Shown in pieces: positions 48,022-59,021 of a stretch of DNA of 64,000 nucleotides (its first letter is position 1; each line of letters starts with the position of its first letter). Position numbers and translations under genes: made by a program. Below the pieces are notes generated by a model, which saw only the letters and a list, made by a program, of their open reading frames with translations, was not told where the DNA came from and did no database searches. The DNA is from Cochliopodium minus (Eukaryota; Discosea; Himatismenida; Cochliopodiidae): contig JAMYWO010000099.1 in the NCBI GenBank assembly GCA_024220525.1, positions 66,442 through 130,441 on the forward strand, given 5' to 3'.

Positions 48022-50212
48022 ATGTTGGTCAAAGCTATTGAAACTATCAACATACAAGAAAAAATCGATAAGGAGGTATACTTATTGTGATTAATCTTAT
48101 ATTTTATTATCCTATCACGATTTAGAACTCTGGTATTCTTTTATCAAAATTATAAAAATTTATATTCATCAAAATATCATCCTTTTGAACATTAGATACT
48201 CTTGTATTCCAAGATAAAATCAATGTGGAAGAGGTGATTGATTTATCTGAAATATTGAGATCGAACAAGACAATAAAGAAACTGATATTGATCAATAATG
48301 GAATAGGAGATCTGGGATTGATATATTTCTCCAGATGTCTGATATTGAATGACACATTGACCCATATAAGACTGGATGGGAATAATTTGGGTAAAAAAAA
48401 AAAAAAATAAATAAAAAAAGTAATGAGGCCCAAATTAATGGGGTGAATTTAAAAGGGGTGGAAGGAATTAAAAATCTAGGGGAAATTTTGACAATAAATA
48501 AAACGATAAAATACTTAGATGTGAGCGGAAATAAATTTGGAGCAAAAGGGATGAGGAGATTCTCAGAACATCTTAAGAAAAACAGATCAATAACACACCT
48601 GAGTTTGAGAGTGAACAAGTTAGGGGACGAAGGAATTTATCATTTGGCGGAAGCATTGCGCGTGAATGAGAACATCACCGATTTAGATGTGAGGGACAAC
48701 GGCATAGATGATGATGGCTTAAAATATTTGGCACATTGTCTATTACTAAATAGAACTCTCAAAAAATTGAATATCTCTGTTAATATATTCACGCATAAAG
48801 GTTTTTTAAAAAATTAATATTTTCAAAATTTGAATTAACTCAATAATTTTTTTTTCATTTTTTTTTTTAAAATTGTCTTGAAATAAATGTATTTAAATAA
48901 ACTAAAAGGGATCAAATGTCTATCAGACTCCTTGAAACTAAACAATTCAATAGAAAGTCTGGACATTAGCGAGTGTAAAATGAGCGACGAATCCCTAGAA
49001 TACCTTTCGGAGTGTTTCAAAATGAATAACAGAATAACAACGCTGCTGCTTTACAACAACTTTATCCAAGACGAGGGAATCAAACATTTCTCAGAGAGTT
49101 TAAAAATAAACAACACTTTAACATACGTAGATTTTCATAACAATTTGTTTGCGGACTTGGGTGTGAAGTATTTGGCGGACGCTTTAAAAGTGAACAACAA
49201 ATTAACTTATTTGAATATCGAAAATTCTCTTATGAATGACTCGGGTGCTCGAAAAATTATCAAATTATTTAAGCAGTACAAGTGTTCTCTTGTTTATTTA
49301 TTCTTTCAAACTCCCTTTACTCGAGTGGATCCAAAGTTGGTCACAGAGATTCTTTCTCTGATCGAAAATAACAATGAGAGCGAAGGTTTGGATTTCGAGC
49401 AAGTTTTTCCTTTGAATTTTACAAAGATACATCATCAGGACAACAAAATCCTTCACCTTAAACTCACCATTGAGAGACAGTACAAACAAATCAACTTTTT
49501 GGAGAATAGTATGACCAACATTGTTTTTAACATGCAAAAATCTTTTAACCAAGAAAAAGAGATGTATGCTTCCCTTAGAATAGAGAACGAAGTTTTGAAA
49601 GAAACTCTCAAAAATTACGAGAATTCTTCCAACAAAATTAAAAATCTCATCAAAGAAGAAAAGGATAACTTTATCGAGGATTTCTCCATTGTAGATCTTC
49701 AGAATCTCAAACAAGATAACCCTTATTACTTTTGTAATGAGAATTCTTGCTCCAAATTAATGATAGATCCACATTCTTGTATGCTTTGTGGGAAATCATA
49801 TTGTAAAAGTAAGCCAGAGTTATATAAAATCAAAAATTTTTATTACAAAACTAAACAAAAAAAAATATTTGTAGCATGTTTACCAAAAAATGAAGTATGT
49901 TTTGAATGTAAAAAAACATCAAAATTTCAACAAAACTCTTTCTTAAATAATTTGATCGAAAACGTACGAGTAAAGTGTGGCATCTGTGAGGTTATCATCT
50001 CTTTCAAAGAAATAAGCGATCATCTTACAAACAAAGAAGGTCATCTTTTCTATTGTATGGGGTTTTCGGAGCATGAGAACCAAGGCTGTCCAAAAAAACA
50101 TATGAACTTGGAACATCTCAACCAACATAAAGAAGATTGTGTATTCTTTCTACGTAAAGAAAAAGAACGTTTAGGGGATCTTATCCAAGATATTTCTTCA
50201 AAATTAATTTGA
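48022..50212 (+). CDS. LRR (RI-type) protein with coiled coil and C-terminal zinc-binding region
   Basis: First exon from ATG 48022 (MLVKAIETINIQEKIDKE), then a 7-nt exon at 48126-48132, an exon ending before GTAAAA near 48391, one that begins after TTTAAAAG near 48460 and ends 48800, and the last from 48909 to 50212. About eight repeats of 28 residues follow the RNase-inhibitor/NLR pattern: TIKYLDVSGNKFGAKG, SITHLSLRVNKLGDEG, NITDLDVRDNGIDDDG, RITTLLLYNNFIQDEG and so on. A helical part with heptads follows (LKLTIERQYKQINFLENSM). The end has paired Cys and His in CMLCGKSYC, CFECKK, VKCGICEV and NQGCPKKHMNLEHLNQHKED, resembling a degenerate RING plus TRAF-type finger. A scaffold or ubiquitin-related role is an inference. 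Confidence 0.78.
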
Positions 50213-50315
50213 GTGATTTCTTTCACAAATTTTTTTATTTATATGGATTTTTTTCTAAACAAAAAATTTAAATTTTTTCAAAACATTTATCTCCATTTGT
50301 TTAAGTTCTGAATAA

Positions 50316-51731
50316 TTAATTGAAAGTTCTCATTTTTTTAACTTCAAAATAATCTTTTTCAAAAGAAAAAGAAACAGCAAAACGTAATCCATTTTCTACA
50401 TTGACCAATCTCGACATTGAAAGGACAGCCTTTTTGTTTGTTTGAAGATTAGTACTTGTCATGGTTTTTTCTTCTATATCTATCAAAATATTGATTTCAT
50501 AAACTGGACCTTCTCCAACCTCTGTAGCGATTGCTAAAATAAAAAAAATTGTTAGGGAAATAAAAACAAAATATAAAAATAATTTTTATAAATTTAATTG
50601 AAAGTTAAAAATAAAAAAAATTTAAAATTTAAATAAAAAAAGTTTTACTTCCTTCTCCAACTCCTTTTAAAAATAAATAGTATAATATTGGGTAACTTTA
50701 AATTTAAGAGTTCTGATAACATTACCACTTCTTCCTCCGTTAGAATAATAAGTATAGGTATTCCAACTACTGTAACTAGAAGTAATAAGACCTTTTTTTT
50801 AGTTAGTAAAAAAGAAAAAAAAAGCAAGTTAATTTTAAAAATAAAAAAAAAATTAATGTTGTATCATTTTTTAAAATGGATTTGTGATGTATAGATAAAT
50901 TTTTTTAACAGTGAAATTCTATTATTTTTATTCTTTTGATTATCAATGAAATTTTTAAATTTTTTTTTGTTTACCAAAAGTAGTACAAGTGGGGTGTTGA
51001 GCATAGAAAGAACAAATTAACTCAACCTTTTTGTGGTTACTTTTGAAAACATTCTTCGAAGCGATTGACCAAGTATTGATTGTTCCCTGTTTTTGACTTC
51101 TCCTCTCATACACCACCTTTCTTTTGTTATGTATCTCGAAAACATCCTCTTTGTATTTCGGATCCCATTCAAATAGGTTGGAGTGTTTGAAGTAGAGGAG
51201 ATATCTGTTCATTTTCTTCTCGAACTTGTCGATTGTTGGATTCATCACGTATTGTTCAACATCGCTCTCTTCCACTTTTTCTCCTTCTTGTTGATTGATG
51301 CATAGCTTTCCCCAAAGTAACCCTTTTATTTCAAAATAAAAAAATTAAATTCCAATTTTAAAATATATGGTTGTTTATACTAATTATGAGATTATGAGTG
51401 AACCTTTTTAAAATTAATTTATATTATAATTTCTCTTTGTGTTTTAAAGTTTTTCTTTTTTTATTGACAAAGATTTTTAATTATGGAAATGCATACCTGA
51501 ATTTGGAGAAATCCATAAGAATTTGAAAAAGAATTTATTCAATCTGAAAATTGGTGCCAAATCTTTTGCATTCAAAAATTGGAGAATGTGTGATAGAATC
51601 AATTTTGGTAATTTTTCAAAAGGAGAACTTCCAACACCCACATTTTCGAGATCATCGAATAATTTCTCGAATATTCTTTCTCTTTTCAATGATTCATCCA
51701 TTTTTGAGAAACTATCATTTTCTGGATCCAT
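50316..51731 (-). CDS. F-box protein with FBA-like C-terminal domain, intact copy
   Basis: Exons from the ATG at 51731: the F-box exon ends near 51497 (FEKLPKLILSHILQFLNAKD); a second, about 51323-50977, holds WGKLCINQ to CSFYAQHPTCTTF; a third holds GLITSSYSSWNTYTYYSNGG; a 15-nt exon (50663-50649) adds VGEG; the last, 50533-50316, ends VKKMRTFN. The part after the F-box alternates beta strands with FEWDPKYKEDVFEIHNKR and WSIASKNVFKSNHKKVEL, similar to F-box-associated (FBA) or lectin-like substrate domains. It should be a substrate receptor for an SCF ubiquitin ligase. Without the intron and microexon near 50650-50725 the frame looks broken; with them it is intact. Two damaged relatives lie at 54111-55579. 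Confidence 0.72.
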
Positions 51732-51849
51732 TTATTTTAACTATTTATCAATCAATTTTTCTTTTTTTAATTTGCAGGAACAAAAAAGTTTATATTCTCA
51801 TTTCAAAGTTTATACACAACTTATTCTTAAATAAAAAAAAATTTTAAGA

Positions 51850-53910
51850 ATGAATGATATTAAAATTGTTGCAATTGATTATGAGCCTCAAGATATCACC
51901 CAATTGAAATTGGTGAAGGGTGATGTGATTGAATTATTGCAATTGGTTCCCAATAATCGAGAATGGGGTTGGGCAAGAGCTCAAGATAAACATGAGGGGT
52001 ATGTATTATTGAGTCATTTGGAAGGTGAAGGAAATAAATTCGATAAACAAATCAATGGAAGCTTTCACAATATCACAAAGAATCAAAATAATTTGAATCA
52101 AAATAAAACAATCAACAATAAGATCAATAATCAAAATAATGCTCCAAAGAAATTGAAAGAGGAAAAAAATTCTGACAATATAGACTATTTATCCAAAATT
52201 CCAAAACCAAATGGTGAAAATGTCAACATCACAATCAATATTTCTCCCCCCATTAAACCTTCCAAATCTCCTCCTCAAAAAACATCAATAATAAGCAATA
52301 AAGAGTTTAATTCTTCTTTAGAGAAGATCATTACCAAAATACCATCAAAAAAACCATTGGTCCCTCAATCACACAGTCTCAATGAAATTTCCTCACGAAT
52401 AGAAAAAATTAATACTCCCACGAATGAAATAAAAAATAAAAGTAATGGAAATATCAATATAGGAGGAAATATCAGCATTCCAATTCAAAAAAAGGTTCCT
52501 TCAAAAATAATCAAAATATCTGAAAATAATAATAATCACAATGAGATCACAAATAATACAAATGATAATCTACAGAAGAAAATACCAATCAAAAAAATCA
52601 CCCCAATTAAAAAAAACAGCAATAATATTGAGGGTAATTCTCCACTGAATGGATCTAACGATAATATAGTCGCATTCAACTCTGTTCCTCCCAAAAGACC
52701 TCCTCGTAACGATCTTGCACAAAGCAGAAATACACCTCCTCAGAAGGGAGTTCCATCACCTCCAAAATCGAAGAACAACAACGATATTTCACAGAATAAT
52801 AACTATAATAACAATTATAATCAATATGATAACGAAAATTATGATTATAACAATAATAATAATACATACAATAATAAAACATATAATAATTATTCCAAAA
52901 ATGGAGATAATTATGTCGATAATAATCAAAATGTCTTTGATACCAAAAAGTTCATATTGGAAGAAGGAGAGATGGGCTACAAGGAGCAAATCGAGAAGGA
53001 GGTGCACTACCTAGACGAGAGAATAGAGTACTACAACGAAGAGATCTCCAAGCTCGTCGACATCTTGGCTGAAAAGCAACTGCTCACCAAGAAAGAGATT
53101 CAAGAAAGTGAGCTTCTCAAACCCAAGCTTGAAAACTTCAAATTAATGAAGAGCAATGCTACTGAGAGGAGAAAACAGTTCATTGAGTCTTTGGAACAAG
53201 CCAACCAGATCTTACATAAGATTCAGGAGGGAAATGAGAACTATTCTTCTCGCTACCGAGGCGCCAGCAAGTTGGTTGAGAGTTATAAGAAGGAATCTTT
53301 GAGGATGTCGAGGACAAACACCAAACAAGAAAATTTTTTCGCTTCTTTGAGGAACTACAGGTTTAAAAAATTCAACTCATATTTTTTTTAATTTTTGTTT
53401 TATTTTTTATTTTTACTATTATAATATTTTTTATTTTTTAATTTTTATTTTTTATTTTTGATTTTAATTTTTAGTTTTTATAATATTTTTTTATTATTTT
53501 TATTTTTATTTCATTTTTAATCTTTTTTTATTTTATATTTTTTATTTTTTTATTTTAAAATTTTTTATTAACAATATTTTTGCAGAGGAACTCTGAGTTA
53601 TGTCAAACAAGTCAACCCTTCTTCTATCACCAAAGAACAAACCTCTCGCCTTCAAGAACTAATCCCCGCAACTTTGAACTATTGGATTGAATCTAAATAC
53701 GATTTGAAAGAACTTGTAAAATCAGATTTTTAAATCTGCTACCCTTTCAACTGACTATTTTACTTTTTTTTTTCTTTTTTTTTTTAGATTAAAATTATTT
53801 GTGTCTTCAAAGATAAAGCTATCCCCAAAGTTATCAAAATTTCTGGCTTGAAAAAACACAAATGTTTTTCGAGTAAACTATCACATTCTAAATTCTTGTT
53901 CTTCTCAAAA

Positions 53911-53942
<32 letters not shown>

Positions 53943-53985
53943 ATTTTTTATTTTTTATTTTTTATTTTTTATTTTTTATTTTTTA
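51850..53985 (+). CDS. SH3-domain protein with Pro-rich, Asn-rich and coiled-coil parts, 3' end lost at gap
   Basis: The ATG at 51850 opens an SH3 domain: KIVAIDYEPQDITQLKLVKG (ALYDY-like), REWGWARAQDKHEGYVLLSH (WW and G-Y/F-V-P-x-N-like end). Residues about 70-360 are Asn/Lys/Pro-rich with PxxP-type runs (SPPIKPSKSPPQK, PPKRPPRNDLAQ) that other SH3 domains could bind. A helical region begins YKEQIEKEVHYLDERIEYYN and runs to NTKQENFFASLRNYR, then after an intron GTLSYVKQVNPSS to YDLKEL, and after another IKIICVFKDKAIPKV. The reading frame then enters a repeat that ends at the N gap, so the stop is not seen. Probably an actin/endocytosis adaptor. The long Asn tract is encoded by AAT/AAC runs. 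Confidence 0.75.
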
Positions 53986-53986
53986 T
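53924..53986. repeat. ATTTTTT 7-mer repeat ending in an N gap
   Basis: About eight copies of a 7-base unit lead straight into the single N at 53986. Such a tract is hard to assemble and marks a join whose true neighbour is unknown. Confidence 0.85.
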
Positions 53987-54110
53987 NATTAATTAATTAA
54001 TTTATAAAGAATTCAAATAATAGATCAATTGAAAGATCTCATTTTTAACATTTTTTTCAAAACATTTGTTTCCATTTATTTTGAGTTCTGAATAAATTCA
54101 ATTAAAGTTC

Positions 54111-54545
54111 TCATTTTTTTTTAACTTGAAAATAATCTTTTTGGTAAGAAAAAGAAACACCAAAACGTAATCTATTTTCTACGTTTACCAATCTTGACAA
54201 AGAAAGGACAGCTTTTTTGTTTGTTTGAAGATTAGTTGTTCTCATAGTTTTTTTATCCGTTTCTATCAAAATATTGATTTCATAAACTGGACCTTCTCCC
54301 ACCTCTGTAGCAATTAAAATAAAAAAAATGTTGGAAAATAAAAATAAATTATTAAAAAAATAATTTTATGATTTGTTAAAATAAATAAAAAAAGTTTTCC
54401 TTCTCCTGTTCCCTTTAAAAATAAAATCAAATAAAATTGGGTAACATTGAAAATGGAAAGTTCGAGAAATGGTACCATTTTTTCCTCCGTCAGATTATAG
54501 TGTAAATAATACAACAGGCACCTTCATCAAAAAGTTATCTTCATA
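54111..54545 (-). pseudogene. F-box/FBA paralogue, decayed 3' copy
   Basis: The stretch matches the last exons of the gene at 50316-51731: GEGPVYEINILIETDKKTM to LVNVENRLRFGVSFSYQKDY. The homopolymer that encodes VKKM in the intact gene is longer here, so the frame shifts and the end is lost. The counterpart of the 15-nt VGEG exon has AA where the donor GT should be. Upstream homology stops near 54530, with no F-box or middle exon. It is a fragment, most likely not functional. Confidence 0.75.
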
Positions 54546-54746
54546 AAAATTTTCCAAAGACTCATATCGTTTTATCAAATTAAATATAGCCTTCCATTCT
54601 AAAAATTTTATTAAGAAAATTCTAGTGTACAATAGAATTTTATAATTCTATAGTAGCAAAAAAATGTCAGCCCTAACTACTCTCTGATTGCTGTAAAACT
54701 GATGTAGAAATTCAATGGACGGCAAAAATTAAAATAGATGAATCCT

Positions 54747-55579
54747 TTAACTGAAAGTTCTCATTTTTTTAACTTCGAAATAATCTCCAACTTCAGTTAA
54801 AGAAACAGCAAAACGTAATCCATTTTCTGCATTGACCAATCCTGACAAAGAAAGGATGATTTGTTGGTCATTAGTGAGACAAGTAGTTGTCATGGTTTTT
54901 TTATCTATGTCAATCAAAATTTTAATGTCATAATTTTTTCCACTAACACAATTTATTTCGGTTGGAATCGCTTTTTTTGAAAACAATTGTTATAAAAAAT
55001 TTAATATTAAATAATGAAAAAAAATAATTTTGTGAATTTAATTAAAATTGTAGGGAAATAAATAAAATATAAATAAAAAAATTTTTACTTCCTTCTCCAG
55101 TTCCTGATAAAAAAAAATTATCTATTTGGTAACATTATTAAATAGTTCCACAAATTACCACCATTTTCGTCAGAGTGATTAGCGTAATCATTCCACTCAC
55201 TGTAACTCGAAGTAATAAGACCTTTTATTTTTTTGAAAAAAATAAGTAAAAGAATTGATGTCAAATTTAAAAAAATTTCTGTGATTACACAAATAAAAAA
55301 TAATTGAAAATAAAAAAATTCATTCCTTTAAATTAAATTTTTGATTTAAACTGATCTTTTACTAAATGTTGCACAATAATGATACCTGGTCTTGAAAGAG
55401 CAAGTGAGTTCCACTTTTTTATTGTTACATTTGAAAACATTCTTTGAAGCGATTGACCAAATAACGTTTGTTTCCGGATTTTGACTTCTCCTCTCATACA
55501 CAACCTTTCTTTTGTTATGTATCTCGAAAACATCCTCTTTGTATTTCGGATCCCATTCAAATAGGTTGGAGTGTTTGAA
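54747..55579 (-). pseudogene. F-box/FBA paralogue, 5' end cut by a gap
   Basis: The same exons as the intact gene can be traced: FEWDPKYKEDVFEIHNKRKV with WSIASKNVFKCNNKKVEL (55560-55360), GLITSSYSEWNDYANHSDEN (about 55222-55165), GTGEG with good splice signals (about 55112-55098), and AIPTEINCVSGKNYDIKILI to VKKMRTFS with a normal TAA at 54747. Every exon still reads open, so it may be a functional gene; the label marks only that it is incomplete. The F-box exon is lost at the N at 55580. DNA identity with the intact copy is high in the FEWDPKYKEDVFEIHNKRKV exon. Confidence 0.65.
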
Positions 55580-55735
55580 NTTATATTTTATATTTTATAT
55601 TTTATATTTTATATTTTATATTTTATATTTTATATTTTATATTTTATATTTTTTATTTTTTATTTTTTATTTTTTATTTAATTTTTTATTTTTTATTTTA
55701 TTTTTTATTATTTTTATTTTATTATTTTTTATTAG
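55580..55735. repeat. N gap and ATATTTT 7-mer repeat
   Basis: A single N is followed by about ten copies of a TATATTT 7-mer that grade into ATTTTTT units. It separates the minus-strand F-box paralogue from a plus-strand LRR exon, both of which are truncated at this point. Confidence 0.85.
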
Positions 55736-55952
55736 AAATTTGGTCTCTTTAAAAATGAACAAAAACAAAATAAAAGATCTACCTAAACATGATAAAGAAG
55801 AAAAAAAGTTTTTGCTGGAAAAATCTAAAATTAAATTGTTGGATTTCTCTGAAAATGAATTGTACAGTTTCCCTAAACTTTATCTCTTGCTGCCTTTACT
55901 CAAACAAATTTTTTTAAACGACAACCATTTGAATGAAATACCTTACCAAGTA

Positions 55953-55983
<31 letters not shown>

Positions 55984-56453
55984 ACCAAGTAAAAATTTCA
56001 TTTTTTTCATTTTTTTTTTTCATTTTTAAATTATTTTCTTTTTTAATTTTTAGATTGTAAATATTTATTCTAAAACTCTTTCTAACAATAATTGGGAAAA
56101 CAATCTTGAACGTCAATTCAACTTTGTTCAGAAACTCGGAGACGACAGCATTACCCCTTTGTCTGGGTGTATTGATATAACAAAGCATGGCTGTGTTTTT
56201 TCTTTGCAAGAAGTTACGGCAAGAAAGTTGTACGAGAAGGCCATACATAAAATAAATAAGAATGTTCCTTCAAGTTTAATTTATCGTTATTATTCTGATA
56301 TCAAAAAGTGCGATTTTTGTGGTTCCATTTTTTTGAATGAATTTTATGGGTATAAGATTAGGAAAGATGTCAAGGATAAGTTTGTTGGTGAGTTGTCCAT
56401 TGTTTTAGTTTACCAACTTTGCTCCAAAAATTGCAATTATTTCAAAAAAAAAT
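55736..56453 (+). CDS. Leucine-rich repeat protein, 5' end missing
   Basis: The first visible exon (55736 to about 55949) has NLVSLKMNKNKIKDLP, IKLLDFSENELYSFPK and LKQIFLNDNHLNEIP, three typical 23-residue LRRs. The second (about 56055-56453) reads IVNIYSKTLSNNNWENNLER, then ITKHGCVFSLQEVTARKLYE, and ends with CDFCGSIF and YQLCSKNCNYFKKK, a C-x2-C / C-x3-C zinc-like pair. In LRR proteins of other eukaryotes a similar C-terminal block (SLxELxA/R...L.., then C-x2-C) follows the repeats. The start is lost at the gap. The donor of the first exon is duplicated (see findings). Confidence 0.7.
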
Positions 56454-56996
56454 AAAAATTTTTAAATTGTTTTTTAATTGTTTAATTGTGATTCAATTTT
56501 CAAAAATCAAGAAAGCAACAATCGAGTTGAAGTATTAATGTTCTTGTATATTTGAACAATTCTTCATAAAAAGATCAAATAAAAGTAAAATCAGAATTTC
56601 TTAAACATTATGATAATTAATTCATGATTTCAAGCATAAATTTTCTAAGATTGCAAATCTGGAATGAATTATGTTTGGCAATATTTCTAAGGATTTTGGG
56701 TTCAGTATTTCTGTTTTGTATTTAGAAATAATTAGAAGTAAAATAATTTGAATTTGAAAAAGTCTTTTTACCTTTAACAAGAATGGGAAATATTTCTAAA
56801 CAGTATTCATTCCATATTGACAATTTTGGAAAATTTTTTTTTGGAAACAGAATTTTAAATATCAAAATTGCTAATAAATTGTGAGAGCACCTTTAACTAT
56901 CACATGCATGATAAAGAGACGAACATCAGATCAATAAAAATTCAACACTTTAGTCGCAAAACACTGATTTCTTCCAAAAGAATAGAGAAAGCATTT
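56454..56996. other. Convergent intergenic space, nothing seen
   Basis: AT-rich sequence between the LRR gene stop on the plus strand and the Asn-rich gene stop on the minus strand. No long open frame or clear repeat. Confidence 0.6.
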
Positions 56997-57778
56997 TTAA
57001 TGTTTCTGAAGCCCAAGTAAAGAGATAATATCTGGGATGTTATTTTTATTAGTTTGTAGATTCGTTTTGTCTTTTTGGTTGATTCGTTTTTTATTATTAT
57101 TTTTGGTTTTGTTGTTATATATATTTTTTGTTACAGATTTTTGTTGACCAGAGAAGAGAATGGGAGAAATATCTTCTTCGAAAGGAACAAAGAAGACACT
57201 GGAAACAAGATCTTGGACATTGAAGTGGAGAAAGTTTTTGTTTTGAATTTTATTATCATTAAGAATATCAAGGAAAGAGAAAAAACTGATGGCATCATTT
57301 TCCTGACAGAAAGAAGAGCGGAAATTTTGGTTGGAAAGTTCATTATTCAACTTTAATCTCAATTCTTTATTTTCTTTTGTTTCGTTTTTTGTTTCAGTTC
57401 TATTAGTAAAATAAAGAATGCTCCTTCTTATCATAGATTGTTTTTTGTTTTTGAATTTGGGGTCTTTATTATTGGTACGTTTCATATAATTTTTTTGAAG
57501 ATCGTTGACAGTGATGTAACAGTACTTAAGAAGGAGAACCAAATATTCGTTGATTCTCACTGTTTTATTTTTTAAATCAATTTTGTAATAATGAGGATCT
57601 ACTGGGATTGGAGAGTTGAAGGAGAGTGATTCGGTTTTTTTTGCGAGGTATGTTGTATTAATGAGATGAGAAGGTGCAATGAAAAAAATGGAAATTTCCC
57701 CCTCATCTCTTCCTTTTGGCTTCTTTTTTTCTTCTGGAGAATTCTCTTCATTCTGCTTTCTTTTTTTATTAATGTCTA

Positions 57779-57815
<37 letters not shown>

Positions 57816-58748
57816 GTTTTTGTTATTATTATTTTTATTACTGTTGTTGGTGTTATTTATTTTATTGAGACTTTGGTTATAAAAGATATTTTTATGAATT
57901 AGATTGTTGTAATTCTGATAGTTGTTATTATCATAGTTGTTATTATTAAAGTTATTATTAAAGTTATTATTATTAGTAAAAGTGAAAGTATTATTTGTAT
58001 AGGTATTGTTATTGTGGGTACCCGTATTTGAGTTTTTGTTAAAGGAATTATTATTGGTGTCATTGTTGTTAAAGGAATTGTTGTTGTTAAAGATATTGTT
58101 TCGATTGAAGTTAGAAGTATTTGTACTGGTATTTGGGTTTCTACAGTTATTCTCAGAATTGTTACAAACGGTAGATGTATTGTTGAAAAAAAAAGGAGAA
58201 GAAGGAGTGTAGGAAAAAGTGTTTTTATAGTGAGAGGTGTTTTTTTGGTTAAAGTTGATAAAAGAAGTATTTAACATGGAAGGGAATGGCTTATTTATGA
58301 CATTGTGAGAGTGAGATTGAGAATTTATGTTGTTAAAGTTATTATCATTTTTAAAAAAGTTGTACTTGTTTGCATGAGAAGGAAAATGGATGGCATTTCT
58401 GTTGATTGGTTGATTTCTTCCAATCTCTTGGTTAATGTTTTTGTGTTTTATTTTATTTATATTGTTATTAATGTTGTGAGAAGAGCAAAGATGTGAGGTG
58501 ATGTGATTCTGATTCAAATTGGTTTTATTAATACTTAGGTTGTCCATGATGTTATCAGAAGATGTATAATTAGTGTCAGAAGTATTATTCTTGTCATGAG
58601 AGATTTGATTGTTGGTTAAAGGGTTTAGATTTGGTGATCCTATCAAATCACTTAATGGAGAATTATCTTCCGGAAGAGGAGATGATGGATTAATATATGG
58701 AATAGAAAAATCAGGCACATTATTATCATTATAATCAGGAGAAAACAT
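56997..58748 (-). CDS. Asn-rich protein of unknown function, single exon
   Basis: 583 residues from the first ATG (58748, MFSPDYNDNN). About 300 N-terminal residues are Asn/Ser/Thr-rich, with an uninterrupted poly-Asn run encoded by a pure AAT triplet repeat at about 57778-57816 (minus strand). A basic patch DINKKRKQNEE and KKKPKGR looks like a nuclear localisation signal. The folded part begins EGEISIFFIAPSHLIN and goes on with PVDPHYYKIDLKNKTVRINE, YLVLLLKYCYITVNDLQKNY, FLDILNDNKIQNKN and VSSVFFVPFEEDIS, followed by a basic Asn/Lys tail. No family recognised; the layout (Asn-rich leader, NLS, compact domain) is common for nuclear regulators in Asn-rich protist proteomes. Confidence 0.72.
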
Positions 58749-59021
58749 AAAGAAAATTAATTTTATAATCAAAAAGATTTTTTTTTATATTTTTTAATTG
58801 ATTATATATTATATTATTTATTTATTTTTTTATTTTTAAATAAGCTGTTTGTTTTTTTATGCAGAGAAACGATAAATATAATTAATATTGTTTAAATGTT
58901 CATTAAATTAATCTTTTCAAATTTTTTGTTTAAATTGTTGATCAAAAAAACTTTAAATATTTAAATTTTGGAATACAAAAAATTTTATTTTAAACTGTTT
59001 AAAATCGATATAATTTTTATT

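Noticed and set aside
50645-50827. A one-base frameshift in the intact F-box gene
   Set aside because: A normal intron plus a 15-nt exon explains the apparent break, and the third copy shares this structure.
54314-54514. Separate small gene upstream of the decayed F-box copy
   Set aside because: The frame aligns with the homologous intron and exon of the intact copy and includes a lost splice donor, so it is part of the decayed paralogue.
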